From Corticium candelabrum (taxonomy: Eukaryota > Porifera > Homoscleromorpha > Homosclerophorida > Plakinidae), in NCBI RefSeq assembly GCF_963422355.1, contig NC_085087.1:6615036-6679035 (forward strand): DNA of 64,000 nt. The letters run 5' to 3'. Each line of letters opens with the position of its first letter. The first letter of the stretch is position 1. The notes below the pieces were generated by a model, which made no database searches, was not told the DNA's origin, and saw only the letters and a list, made by a program, of their open reading frames with translations. Position numbers and translations under genes: made by a program. Positions 24,300 to 36,289 of this stretch are shown in pieces.

Positions 24300-26728
24300 A
24301 TCATTAATTAAGACTATAACTGCTGCGGCAAGCTGGGTTCAGAATTACAAGACAAGCTCATACCTTACTATTCAATGCAAGTGTACTTATTAAATGTTTA
24401 TTAGCTTATAGTTTATATGTCTAGTACAAACTGTGATTTTACCATTGCTTGTCTTGTTTCACAATAATTGTCTCTCTGTGTGGTAGGAAGTTAGAAGACT
24501 GTTCTCATGACATTTACAGCACGAGAAGTTTCAGACAGTGACAGCAGTGTGGTAAACATGTACCAAGAGCTCTATAGTGTATCGCATTAAGTAGTAACTT
24601 TGTAGATCTATGTCATTGTTTAAATAATTGCAACAGATTACTGGTAAGAGCTCATCGCTCATGTCGCTCTACTCAGTCGGTATAATTTGGGTAGAATGAT
24701 TCTTGTAGGTATTATAAGCAAACCTTGCTTGAACAATAAATTAAACTTGTAATATACACAAACTGTTGTGCTAGATTCAATTGTGTAATTGTACATATAT
24801 AATCATGTCAGATCCAATTAGCAGTCTCAATCTAAGTGTAAACTGTTCAGGTTGTAATTGCCTGGACTTGTAAGTTTCATGGTAGTCGATTTACCTTCTA
24901 TAGCAGCCAATGCATATAATACCATATCATATGCATATAGCATTTGGGAGTAATGTATAATGAGGTTGGAAAATTACAGGGAAACCATCGCCCCCTTGGC
25001 GCACACAGTTCCTACGGCTATGGACACTACTATTTCATTGTTTTCATTGTTATCTTGATGGTTGGCATTTACTTAATAATTTACTGCCATTAAGGATTCA
25101 CTAGTAGAGTATTTAACTTCATAATGATGTTCATTTACCATTCAGGTTACTGCTGTACCATCTGTGTACCACTGGAACGCCATTAAATTTCCTGATTCAA
25201 ATAGTCCAGTGGATGATGGAGGCAACCTGCATTGGTTCCTTGGTACACAAAGATGTGCTACAGGCACACTTGCCTATTGGAAACTGGGTAACCACTCTTG
25301 AATAAATAGCCCTTCAATGCTAGACTCAAGACAGCCTCTCCTCGCCCCATCGTTCCCCGGATTGTCGATCACTACGGCGAGGATTGACAATCCGGGGATT
25401 GAATGACGAAGGCTGGGAGAGACTGGCTCAAGTCTACTTCAATGCAGGGCACAATAATGTGATTGATATAGTGGAAGGTCTACATGGTCTGTGTACATGT
25501 GTTGTATATATAGGAATATATGTAGTCCAGATGGTTTCACAGTTGGAATCCAGTCTTGGGCTACACCATATTTTTGTGGTATTCTCTGTTACTGTGCATC
25601 CCTTTGAACACCCTTCTCCCCTTATCCATATGTCCAGACCCTTAACACCAAGCCATTCTGTCAGTATCCAGCTATACTCTAGACACAAATTCATGTGTCT
25701 TGTGTGTCATGTACAGTTAGTACATGCTTTGGTATCATTTCTGATACTAGCTGTACTGCACTTTTGACATAATACAGTTGGATACATTGCACTCTATCTC
25801 GTATTTTTCATCTCTCAGTAAGATTTGTAATAGGACTTGTAGTGCATCTATTTGGTAGAATGGATTGCACTACCTTTTCCTGTGACCACAAGTGGTTTAA
25901 ATCCACTTATATCCAAACCAACTGTTTGTAATTAATGTACTTAACAAATCTTATTCAGTCCATGACTCTACATTTTGTAGTACGTATGGTGTACTACCAT
26001 TTCCATTGTATAACATAGATGCAATTAATATATAAATTAGTACATATGCAGGACTTCAGCAGCATAGGTCCCAACTCCATCGTGTATTCCCCACTCTGTC
26101 AGTTTTGTAATTTATCATAAAACTGTGTTTCATATGTTCAGTACATGACAGGTGTGCAGCACATTGCTGCAGGCTTAACTGCGCCTACATCACGTCAGAA
26201 ACTCTTGTAGGCATATTCACATGAATTCGTTAATTTGCATTAGTAAGAATGTTGTAGCTATAAATCCTTAGGCACCTCACTTATGAAACCTTTATACATT
26301 TCATTACCATGCAGTTGACTTAGTGTTCTGTAATGGGTCTACTAAGATAACCTGCATTATTAGAATTGTAAAGCATACATTCTTACTTTATGTTTGCATT
26401 GCCTATGCATGTAATTAGTCTTCAATATTCTGCATTCTTGATACTGTAAATTAGTTACAGCATTACGAAAATAATAGCATGGGTGGCAGATTGATACAAG
26501 CCTTGCCAGTCGAGGTGTTAGCTATGACAATTTGAAAGTAAAAATATGACACCGATGATATAAGAATTTATGCAATACTCTCTAGATAATTGAATAGACT
26601 GCCTGTGGGCTTACTTACATTTTGTATTAAATTTGATCAGCAAATGATTGCGCATTGCTTACTGTGTTTAGATAACATTTATTTCTGTAATTTCAACTGA
26701 TTTATAGTCACTGTCTGGCTGATTGTAG
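24300..26728. other. Upstream region of receptor A; no exon assigned
   Basis: Conserved with 47310-50075 but with independent indels in every ORF except one: the frame starting at the non-canonical 25384 (NDEGWERLAQVYFN...) keeps its frame over a 9-nt deletion in the other copy, then diverges. I found no leader exon joining receptor A. A short hairpin flanks 25352-25396 (GGATTGTC / GACAATCC). Confidence 0.35.
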
Positions 26729-27019
26729 CTGCTCCATCTGTGGAAACTTCTGCTGTTGATAAAACTGTGACTGAGGGTGCAGACTTTGTAGAATTCAACT
26801 GCACTGTTGCTTTGACTATGCCTGAACCGACTCTTACCTGGACATTTACGAACAATGATGGTCACATGGAGACATTACAAGAGCAGCCACGTCTTCCAGG
26901 TGCAAGGACAAGTATTATTAAGATATCTTCAATTTCAAGGGACAAAAGTGGTCGTTATGATTGTGTTCTTGAGAATGAATTTGACAAAGTCAATTCATCA
27001 GCACATTTGACTGTACAAT
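26729..27019 (+). CDS. Receptor A exon: I-set-like Ig domain
   Basis: 97 codons. First Cys in VEFNCTVA, core Trp in TLTWTF, and the I-set signature DKSGRYDC with the second Cys. Acceptor GATTGTAG|, donor CAAT|GTAAGT. This is the most variable exon between copies: compared with C, I count 21 replacement codons and 3 purely synonymous ones. Confidence 0.85.
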
Positions 27020-29022
27020 GTAAGTAATACAATTTTGTAATTATTGATCAACACTAAGCTGCTGATATAAAGTACAAATTCTGTACTGTTTTCACTTTAT
27101 TCTGCACTAGACTAACTTTCTTGTTCCATTTGTTAGATTTTGATGGTGTCAGTCTTAGTGTTATGCCAAGCAATGAACTTGTATTTAAAACAAATGGGAT
27201 TTTAGTCGTCAACGTGTCATCAGTTCCAGCTGCAACTGAGATACGTCTGAGTCGAAGTGATGTCGTATTCTTCTCCTCATCCAACAGCAGTTTTAACAAA
27301 CCAATAGGAGCTGTCACAGTGAAAGAGAACAATCACATACAGTACGTCTTTACTGTTGATAAAAGCTGGAACACTGCGGTAACGGCATATGCTGAACATC
27401 TACTAGGGAGTAATACATCAACTCAAGTAATAACTGTACTTGGTGAGTTATGTGACAAATTTGTTGTTAAATGACATGTACATGTATTTCTGGTATTTTT
27501 AGCTCCTCCAGGTCCAATTGATGTGTCTGTAAACACCTCTTGTTATAACAATAATAACAGTTTACTGGTTATGTGGACTGTGTACAGCAATGGTGGACGT
27601 GACATCAGCATGTACACAATGAGATGGAGGAAAGGTTGTAGTAATACTCCAACTACATTGCTCAACTCAAAGACATGGATGGTATCAGACAATGTCTTTA
27701 CACAGCAAGGAGGCAGTTACATAATACCAGGACTGGATGGTAACACAACATATTGTATAGACGTGGAAGCAACAAATAGTATTGGACCAATGTTGATGAC
27801 AGTCAAAGCAACTACACTGTCTGGTGTGTTTATGACTTCTTAGTTACTTGCACCTGTAGTTACCTGTACTTGTAAATATGTTGGTATTGTTTTGTTGTAG
27901 TCCCAAAGCAGCCTAAACTTCAATGTAATCCCACATTGACCACAAATACAAGTGTAGCAATGACTTGGGTAGTCAGCAGCAATGGTGGTGATGACGTCTC
28001 ACATTATGCTGTAGTACTGAGTGAAGATCTGAATTTCACGCATACAGCTTATTCAAAGACTCTGTTTGTGGTTGACAATTCTGAGTTGACACAGAAGGGT
28101 GGAATGGTTACTGTGCCAGGTCTTTCTGGTGGAACAACATATTATGCAAAGGTTGTTGCAAGAAATTGTGTCGGTGCTAGTGTTCCTGCTACACGGTCTT
28201 GCTCTACACGCTGTGGTCAGTGTATTTGTGAGTAGTGTTTGTATTCATGTGTTATTTGGTCTCATATACATTATGTTGTGTTGTTTTGTAAGGTCAATTA
28301 TTGCAACCGCGAGAAGCCAAAGAAGTATTTTTGTCTGATGACACCATAACACTGACAGTAAAGGCTCCTGACTTGAATTGTCAAATTGACAAATACATTG
28401 TTAAAGATGTAGCGTCTGCTGACAAACTCCAGTCATCATATTCTGTCGAGAATGGTATTGTGACTATTACCCTAACGGGACTGGAGGCAGGAGCAAACTA
28501 TACAGTTCAAGTGTATGCAGTACATGATCAATCACAGGAACGTCCAATAGGGAAACCAGTCACATTTCAAATATCAAGCCAAGATAAAGGTAAGAAATGA
28601 AACGTGTTTTACTAGTGATGGTCAGAAAATAATTATTCATGAATTATGTAGTTTGAATATAAATATTAATAATAATGTTGTATTACCTTTTAGTAACTGT
28701 AGGTGGATTGTCGTCGAGAGTCATAGCTGCAATTGCTGTTCCGCCCGTCATCATAGTCGTGATTGTGTCTCTTGTTCTCTGGTGGTTTAAAGCCAGAAGA
28801 GCATCTTCAGAGTCAAGACCTCCACACGTGGAAACTACAGAAGATATAAGATCTGATCATGATACTGTAATGAGTCAGTCCAGTGCCTATACTGCATTCA
28901 AGTCCATGGCAGGAGGAGGAAATCCAAGATCAGAAATCAGAATGCAGGAATCGAACGCCTATGGCGTTGGCAAGATGCAACAGCCTGCCCACCCTGTTCC
29001 ACAGTATGAAGTTGTGATGTAA
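26729..29022 (+). CDS. Receptor A: Ig - beta domain - 3x FN3 - TM - tyrosine tail
   Basis: Six exons with GT-AG borders: 26729-27019 (Ig), 27137-27442 (Cys-free beta domain), 27503-27823 (FN3-1), 27901-28227 (FN3-2), 28293-28589 (FN3-3), 28694-29022 (membrane span and tail, stop TAA). Introns are 117, 60, 77, 65 and 104 nt. All internal exons are phase 1-1 multiples of three, as in shuffled extracellular modules. About 620 mature residues; the product should be a plasma-membrane receptor with its Ig domain outermost. No leader exon is found close upstream, so the annotated start is an exon border, not a start codon; leaders at 4754/4999 are far away. The tail holds SSAYTAF, SNAYGVG and a terminal QYEVVM. 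Ligand and signalling partner are unknown. All frames are intact. Confidence 0.85.
27137..27442 (+). CDS. Receptor A exon: cysteine-free beta-rich domain
   Basis: 102 codons with alternating hydrophobic pattern (LVVNVSSV, VVFFSSS, YVFTVDKSWN, VITVLG) and no cysteine. Size and position suggest an Ig- or cadherin-like sandwich without the disulphide, but I cannot name the family. Confidence 0.75.
27503..28589 (+). CDS. Receptor A exons: three fibronectin type III domains
   Basis: Exons 27503-27823, 27901-28227 and 28293-28589. FN3-1 shows the B-strand Trp (LLVMWTVYSNGG), the YTMRW C strand and the GLDGNTTYCIDVEATN F-G motif. FN3-2 repeats this (AMTWVVSSNGG, GLSGGTTYYAKVVARN) and adds extra cysteines near its end (SCSTRCGQC). 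FN3-3 is more diverged but keeps GLEAGANYTVQVYAV. Confidence 0.85.
28694..29022 (+). CDS. Receptor A exon: transmembrane segment and cytoplasmic tail (type 1)
   Basis: VIAAIAVPPVIIVVIVSLVL forms one membrane helix followed by WWFKARR as stop-transfer. The tail of about 75 residues has three tyrosines in SSAYTAF, SNAYGVG and the C-terminal QYEVVM. The last fits a YxxV SH2-type site; none fits a strict ITIM. QSSAY and MQES-AY are shared with the B/D tail, so the two tail types are homologous. Confidence 0.85.
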
Positions 29023-30065
29023 GGTAAGGTCACGTGACGGAATAACAAGCAATTTTTACAAATTGCACGCTTATAATATGGTGTCTTGCTGTTTGACTAA
29101 GCGCTAACTTAGTGATTTAGTCTTTTCTCGTTGTGCATGTAGCTTTGCAAGAGGCGTAATGAACGCATTAGTATTGCTAGCTCATCGTTGACTTAATTAA
29201 TTAATTAATGACTTATCAGCAATGGTGACTGTGGCATCTTCATTCTGTATATGACATCGTCAGTTCGCGATCTCCCGTTTCAATCTAACGACCATATAAA
29301 ACGAGGCTTCATTCATGCCATTTGCGCGAGTGCACGCAACGGTACAGTGCGGCACGTGCCAGGCGTTGGCGTGGTTGCATGTGCATACTCTAACTGGAAC
29401 AGAGAGTAAAAATGTGCTGCTTATCGATATTAAAGATATTTTAAACGTTGTAGACAATTAAAACATGTACAGGTACAGTAGTACAAGGACGTTGTGCAAG
29501 CCAGTACAGTACACGGATGGTGCTTAATTAATTAATTGATTTGATTGCTAATTGTACATGCAGCACTCTTAGTAGTTTGTACTCTAGCTGTTTACCAGAT
29601 GATGGTAAGAATCAGTTGTTACAGTTTTCACAGAATGTCTATTTCTTAGCTATATAGGGCCTCGTTCACAAGAGATAGATGTTGCAATAAATACATAGGA
29701 ATAGAAGTATTTAGCAGAAGTATATATTTGGCTAGCAAACTTCACATCTAGAAGCACTAACACAAAATAACACCATAGCATTTATATTCAAGCAAAGACG
29801 TACTGCACTAAAATGCTGTGCTTATTCTCAATTAGTTATTTGACTATATAGGCCTTGTGCAAGTCCCAACAGTTATATATAGAAAGCACTGACTAGTCCA
29901 AACACGCATATATAAACACTCTTTGTCTACGTAGCTACAATGCATCACCAGAAGAAAAGTGAGCCACAGATCACAACATGCAAAATAACTCCTAAGCAAT
30001 TTTGCATGTAAGTAAGAAACTCATCTACTACAGAAACAATATTTGTTTATGTCCGACAGCTGTCT
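29023..30065. other. Intergenic between convergent receptor 3' ends
   Basis: Conserved with 53267-54295. No exon is recognised. AATAAA at about 29672-29677 is a possible polyadenylation signal for receptor A. Confidence 0.5.
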
Positions 30066-30409
30066 CTACATGTTGGACACGGTTGCATTGGTAGTAGCCA
30101 CTTGCATGGGTATCGTTGCATACGCTCGTGATTCCTGCATCTTTACTTCCGAGTCACCGACTGTTCTTTCCCTTCCCACCACGCCATATGCACTTGATTG
30201 TTGCATCACTGTGTCTGAGATTGGAGTTTGCAATGGGTCTTCATAAATTTGACTTCTGATTGTCCTACTAGTCTCTCGAGTGGACTTGGTTACATCTCTC
30301 TTCTTTCTGTACAGACATATTATCACACCAGCAATAATGAGAATGATCACCAACACAACTGCAGCAGCCGCACCAGCTACAACACCTGATGATAGACCTT
30401 TTTCCTCAC
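30066..30409 (-). CDS. Receptor B exon: transmembrane segment and ITIM-containing tail (type 2)
   Basis: Acceptor TCTCTAG| opens GEEKGLSSGVV, then a helix AAAAVVLVIILIIAGVIICL and RKKRD as stop-transfer. The tail carries QIYEDPL, SSAYGVV and SRAYATI. S-A-Y-G-V-V fits the ITIM consensus (S/I/V/L)xYxx(I/V/L); AYATI fits only the +3 position. QSSAY and MQES-AY align with the type 1 tail of A/C. Confidence 0.8.
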
Positions 30410-33400
30410 CTAGAGACACATTGTCATATATACCCATCCTCTTGTACACATTAGAGGTCTCTCTTCAGAAGTTCTGACTATTTCTATTTATTCAAATTGC
30501 ACAATTACTCAGTGTTGCACAGTAGCTAGCTGGGGGAAGTGGGGAAAACAGATGCATATGAGTTAACACTACTCTCTTCAATATGATGGACCTTACAATA
30601 AAACAACACAAAATAACGTGTAGGAGACCAAACAACACATGAATACAAACAACTACTCACAAATACACTGACCACAGCATATAGAGCAAGACTGTGTATA
30701 GCAGGAACACTAGCACCAACACAATTTCTTGCAACAACCTTTGCATAATATGTTGTTCCACCAGAAAGACCTGGCACAGTAGCCGTTCAACCTTTCTGTG
30801 ACAACTCAGAATTGTCAACCACGGACAGATTCTTTGAATATGTTATCATTGTGAAATTCAGATCTTCACTCAATACTACAGCATAATGTGAGACGTCATC
30901 ACCACCATTGCTGCTGACTACAAGTCATTGCTACACTTGTACTTGTGGTCAATGTGGGATTGCAACCGTTCAACACTGCCATGCCCACCCTTTCTCTTTG
31001 TGTGAAGAAGCTGCTATTAGATGTAGCAAATGGTAGATGCACCATGGATGGTACACCTTCACCAGAAGGACTACAACTTTACTAAAAAATGACCCGATTT
31101 ATCTCGACTGAAATGCCAGCTATTAATGCTTCCAGATGTTATCTGAGTCAGAAATCAAAGCTTTAAAACAATCTACCAATTACAAAGGTGACAAATGTAA
31201 GAACAATATGTTCTATCATGGCTGAAATTTCTCTAGGTACGGACATGCTTTCAGAAGTTGTTCGTTTGATTAAACTTTTCTATACCACTGTATTACTGTC
31301 ATCACCTTTACTGCTGAGAGAACATTTTCAGCACTTAGGAGACTGAAGACATACCTGAGAACTGCAATGAGTCAGGCAAGACTAAATCATGCAACGTCTC
31401 TCTGTTTGCAAGAGGACAGAGCGGATAAGAATGATCTAGCAAATGTCCTTTATAAACGTTACTGAGAGAAGGAACTATTTTGGTCATGTTTAGTTATTAT
31501 TTGTATAAGTGTCAACATCATGACTAACAATATGTGTGCAGATGCCCCCCCCATTGTAACCACTTTCCTACGCCTATGCAGTAGTAATGTGAGAGGTCCT
31601 GCTGAGTCTACATGTCACATTTGACGTGCAGTGCACCGATTAGAAGCAGAATGACTTCCAAAAAAGAAATATATTACTATAGTATTTTGCGTTCAATTAT
31701 CCGTTGCGCCTCAGCGGCGTTGGGTGGGCGCAAAAAGTGGTGGGGTTGACTCGCTGCTGAGACTTCGCCTAGGCTTTGATATTAAAAATTTTGAAAACTC
31801 CCCCCAAACAGGGGTGGCCTTCAGTCCTCTCTAGCCCCTATTACGTGACGCCGCTGTGCGCCTAATATGCATGATGAACTAAAATAACTTACATAGTCTG
31901 CGGTTGAGCAGCTGCTGAAATACTATCGTTCATCGATATATCAGCTGTCTCTACGCACTAATTTGTAACGTTACTCTCGAGCCAAGCACGCAAACGTTGT
32001 GGCTGTGTACTTCTTGATCGTCGCAATTTAACAAACCTTCCTTGGTTGTAATGGAGTCACCTTCAGGTAAGACTACTGTACATCTATCCTATGCATTGAC
32101 ATCTACGCTAATGGTAATTACATAATATTACATAGTACTGCGCAACGGTCCGTTTACATGCATGCATGTAGATACTGTAAACTAGGTACCGTAGTTACAC
32201 AAACTAAAATAATCTACATGTCTTCCAGCCTAATGGCCATCTAGAGCCTTCACCGTCAGAACATGTTAAACAGAATTCAGGCAACAAGCAGGCGCTATCT
32301 CTTGGGTGGCTCCATCGGCAAGATGTGTAACGCAGTTGTTGTCTAGCTGGTGATAGAGTCTGACCTTCCGTAGGCACGACAGCGCCATGGATGTTGGCTG
32401 AGGCTATGTTTGATATACGCTTTCACGACCTAAAAGCAATACCATAGGATTCAGACAACAGCCGTATGGCAGAAGTCTTCAAGAAGATGCTTGTCGTCGT
32501 TAGCTGTGTCGATAACCACTGGCTGCTCCACATCTCGATGACAAGGTGCGTTATGAAAGAAATGTGTGCGGTTTATAATTAGACTATTAGGTGTCTTACC
32601 GAATGACTGAACAAACTAAACCGTCTGAACAAACTACCTCAGATAATCGAACGCCTGAATTGGATAATTGAACACAGGATTGGGATAATTGAACGCCTGG
32701 TTCAGATAATTGAACGCCTGGTTCAGATAATTGAACGCAAAATACTATAGTTGGTACTGTCTCATCTAGAGAGACCCTTCCTACCTCAAACAACTCCAAA
32801 GCCAGTACAAACTTTGGTCCCACAAAAAGCTTCCTCAGCACAACCTCAAAACACTACAATCAAGTTGTTCTACAAATTTTAATTTGTTAGTACTAGATAC
32901 GCCATGACAAATCTGTACATCAATCTGTACAGTAAAGTGACAGTTGCATGACTCAACTAGACAGACTGCAAGTAAAGAGGATGTTGACAATGTCACATGG
33001 TCACCCATCAGTGCTAACTGAGACAACAGCAATGAGCCTGTATAACTTCATCACCAATGCTGCTTCATCAACTCATCAACTCATCACAATTTGTGCTATT
33101 AAAACACGTTTCATTTCTTACCTTTATCTTGGCTTGATATTTGAAATGTGACTGGTTTCCCTATTGGACGTTCCTGTGATTGATCTACTACATACACTTG
33201 AACTGTATAGTTTGTTCCTGCCTCCAGTCCCGTTATGGTAATAGTTACAATACCATTCTCATCAAAATATGATGACTGGAGTTCGTCAGCAGACGCTACG
33301 TCTTTAACAATGTATTTGTCAATTTGACAATTCAAGTCAGGAGCCTTTACTGTCAGTGTTATGGTGTCATCAGACAAAAATACTTCTTTGACTGCTCGAG

Positions 33401-34985
33401 GTTGCAATAATGGACCTTACAAAACAACACAACATAATGTATTATATGAGACTAAACAACAATTAAATACAAGCAACTACTCACAAATACACTGACCACA
33501 GCGTGTAGAGCAAGACTGTGTGGCAGGAACACTAGCACCAACACAATTTCTTGCAACAACCTTTGCATAATATGTTGTTCCACCAGAAAGACCTGGCACA
33601 GTAACCATTCCACCCTTCTGTGTCAACTCAGAATTGTCAACCACAAACAGAGTCTTTGAATAAGCTGTCTGCGTGAAATTCAGATCTTCACTCAGTACTA
33701 CAGTATAATGTGAGACGTCATCACCACCATTGCTGCTGACTACCCAAGCTATTGCTACGCTTGTATTTGTGGTCAATGTGGGATTACATTGAAGTTTAGG
33801 CTGGTTTGGGACTACAACAAAACAATACCAACATATTTACAAGTACAGGTAACTACAGTAACTAAGAAGTCATAAACACACCAGACAGTGTAGTTGCTTT
33901 GACTGTCGTCGACATTGGTCCAATACTATTTGTTGCTTCCACGTCTATACAATATGTTGTGTTACCATCCAGTCCTGGTATTATGTAACTGCCTCCTTGC
34001 TCTGTAAATCTAGCATTGTTCGATACCATCCATGTCTTTGAGTTGAGCAATGTAGTTGGAGTATTACTACAACCTTTCCTCCATCTCAGTGTGTACTTGC
34101 TGATGTCGCGTCCACCATTACTGTACACAGTCCACGTAACCAGTAAACTGTTATTATTGTTATAACAAGAGGTGTTTACAGACACATCAATTGGACCTGG
34201 AGGAGCTAAAATATACCAGAATTACGTGTACATGTCATTTAACAACAAATTTGTCACATAACTCACCAAGTACAGTTATTACTTGAGTTGATGTATTACT
34301 CCCTAGTAGATGCTTCGCATATGCTGTTACCGTAGTGTTCCAGCTTTTATCAACGGTAAAGATGTACTTTATGTAATTGCTCTCATTCACTATGACAGTT
34401 CCTATTGATTTGTTGAGATTTCCGTTAGATGATGAGAAGAATACTACATTATTTCGACTCAGACGTATTTCGGTTGCAGCTGGAACTGATGACACGTTGA
34501 TGACTAAAGTCCCATTTGTTTTAAATACAAGTTCATTGCTTGGAATAACACTAAGACTCACACCATCAAAATCTAACAAATGGAACAAGAAAGTTAGTCT
34601 AGTGCAGAATAAAGTGAAAACAGTATACACTCTATACTGCAGGTATATCAGTAGCTTAAGTGTTGATCAATAATTACAAAATTTCATTACTTACATTGTA
34701 CAGTCAAATGTGCTGATGAAAGAACTTTGTCAAATTCATTCTCAAGAACACAATCATAACGACCACTCTTGTCCCTTGAAATTGAAGATATCTTAATAAT
34801 ACTTGTCCTTGCACCTGGAAGACGTGGCTGCTCTTGTAATGTCTCCATGTGACCATCATTGTTCGTAAATGTCCAGTTAAGAGTCGGTACAGGCAGAATC
34901 AAAGCAGCAGTGCATTTGAATACTACAAAGTCTGCACCCTCATTCACAGTTTGATCAACAGGAGAAGTTTCCACAGATGGAGCAG
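30066..34985 (-). CDS. Receptor B: Ig - beta domain - 3x FN3, distant TM/ITIM-type tail
   Basis: Minus-strand exons: 34985-34695 (Ig), 34572-34267 (beta domain), 34205-33882 (FN3-1), 33811-33485 (FN3-2), 33415-33122 (FN3-3), 30409-30066 (membrane span and tail, stop TAG). All phases are 1-1. The last intron would be 2,712 nt because a degraded FN3 copy, a hAT remnant and a TIR element lie inside it; other introns are short. FN3-1 is one codon longer and FN3-3 one codon shorter than in A. Ectodomain frames are all open. A leader candidate at 35270-35342 is damaged. Whether the distant tail exon is really joined is inferred from strand, phase and the same order in D. Confidence 0.75.
30661..30990 (-). 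pseudogene. Degraded extra FN3-2 exon
   Basis: Recognisable FN3-2 sequence (GLSGGTTYYAKVVARNCVGASVPA) with a preserved donor at 30661. It has stops and a 2-nt deletion near 30920 (CTGACTACAAGT versus CTGACTACCCAAGT) and no proper 5' part. Including it would break the frame, so it is presumably skipped. The same exon at 54892-55210 is broken differently. Confidence 0.65.
31083..31578 (+). pseudogene. hAT transposase C-terminal remnant
   Basis: Across two frames the strand encodes the hAT dimerisation signature: SEVVRLI, then after a frameshift TERTFSALRRLKTYLRTAMS, QARLNHA and a terminal NVLYKRY before the stop. The 3' end reads TTTCCTACGCCTATG, resembling a hAT terminus (CA-N-GGCGTAGGAA). 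The 5' part is missing and frames are broken. Confidence 0.7.
31678..32749. mobile_element. TIR element with subterminal GTTCAATTATCC repeats, copy 1
   Basis: Left end TATAGTATTTTGCG and right end CGCAAAATACTATA are perfect inverted repeats. Just inside the right end, a unit like CAGATAATTGAACGCCTGGT is repeated four to five times, with the inverted unit at the left. The outermost TA could be a TA target duplication. No transposase ORF. The copy at 55948-57017 is at the equivalent position. Confidence 0.7.
32770..33060 (+). pseudogene. Possible decayed coding fragment, unknown
   Basis: In the duplicate at 57040-57293 the same sequence keeps an open frame containing KLFYKFQFVNTRYAV and NLYINLYSKVTV, weakly like a SEA-domain pattern. 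Here the frame has a stop (TTTTAA) and a 4-nt insertion. Not part of receptor B on the minus strand. Family assignment is a guess. Confidence 0.2.
34695..34985 (-). CDS. Receptor B exon: Ig domain
   Basis: Cys in VVFKCTAA, Trp in TLNWTF, DKSGRYDC. It shares the stretch LPGARTSIIKISS with receptor A, although the remaining B exons group with D; see the gene-conversion finding. Confidence 0.85.
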
Positions 34986-35269
34986 CTACAGTCAAGCAAA
35001 TGATTGACAGACACTCCGTAATAAAAGTCAGTGACTACTATACCATAACTGCACATAAATGCACACATGCCCATTCACTCCTAGTAGTAAGTTATATCCT
35101 GCTATTGCAATTGGAATTCTCAATAGTTCAATAATGATTATTGTAACTCATTACAACAGGTAAACAAAAAAATGACCATTGGATTAATTGTGATATTTCT
35201 CGTTGAATCAAGTAATTTGCTTCTAGTTAACGTTAGGTCAAGCTAAAATTAGGTAAATTTTAGACTTAC

Positions 35270-35342
35270 CAAATCTTTTACATTCAAATTAGAGTGACTA
35301 TAAAAAGGCAGCAAACCATTGCATGCCTTCTTTCCTTGACAT
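35270..35342 (-). pseudogene. Damaged leader-exon candidate for receptor B
   Basis: A minus-strand ATG opens MSRKEGMQWFAAFL and then hits TAG. The homologous stretch at 38424 reads MQWYAVFIVILCYIEC, a good signal peptide. A strong donor TTTG|GTAAGTC remains at 35270 in phase 1, but indels break the frame before it. The + strand of the same stretch also opens a hydrophobic MPSFLDILFFVNV, so strand is uncertain. Confidence 0.25.
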
Positions 35343-36289
35343 CCTGTTCTTTGTCAATGTCAAGACAACTGGTTCAGCCACCAGTAAGAAGAAACAAGAC
35401 TTCATAAAGTCACATGATTTAGAAAGTAGAGTACTCAAAAGGGATAGGGGTTTACTGACATCCAGTCTGTGACTATGTACAAAGCTGGCTAGCTGGCTGA
35501 CTATATATGTCCATCACGATCAGAAATGTGCCACACTCTTAGTTCAATTCAATCACATAGCAATATTTGTGACCAATCACACATCACAACCAGACACAAT
35601 CAACAAACCACCAATCAGATCCACAAAATGTTAATAAAAGAGTTTTAGTTTTTACCAGAACAGTGTAATTCATGTTTGTGATTTCCAGATCGTGTTGAAA
35701 TTGAACAGAACTGACCTGTCTGCAACTGCTAACCCAAAATCAATCACTCTGGTGACTATGACAACTATATGAGAACCTAACATTACATAACCAAAAGCGA
35801 TATTTATGTGCTGTATGTGGTAGGTACTGTGTACTGTGTTAGGTACTGTGTAATGTGTTATTTTCAGTGTTATTTTATTTTCAGTAAATTTGCTGTGACT
35901 TTTCTTTACCTAAAATAAGATTAACACTTAACATTTTCTAAGTACTGCACTTCACGTTTAGAAGGTGTCGATAGAATGGAAGTAACTCGAATACTTCACA
36001 ACCCCTAAAAGTTTTGCGCACAATGATGAGAACCGTTTGCTTGGAGAAACAACGAGCCTCCCAGAGCAACTCACAAATGCAAGATGCAAAGTAAGTGCAG
36101 CATGTTCATGACACCATAGGTAGTGGGAAAGCAGTACTAGATCTCACGTGACACCCAAAATCTCTTCTACTTCTGCCACACAAACGTGTGCCTCATTTTA
36201 CCAAAATTACGTTACAATGCAAGGTATTAGCTTTTTGAAATACCAAAATTTTAAAACACTAAAAATAACACATTATACAGTAACTTCAT
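35343..36289. other. No gene recognised
   Basis: Its left part resembles 38424-38720, another copy of the sequence upstream of an Ig exon. No coding sequence. Confidence 0.5.

Larger units (their letters stand above)
23283..35255. repeat. Segmental duplication, copy 1 (carries receptors A and B)
   Basis: From the block CGCTAGGA-GTTAGCTATTTAC at about 23283 onward, order and orientation match 46945-64000. Differences include a hAT-like insert at about 23999-24290 only in this copy, and inserts at 47440, 47753, 52239 and 58983 only in the other. The unit holds a leader exon, receptor A (+), the 3' parts of B, two older element remnants, and the B ectodomain exons. Confidence 0.85.
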
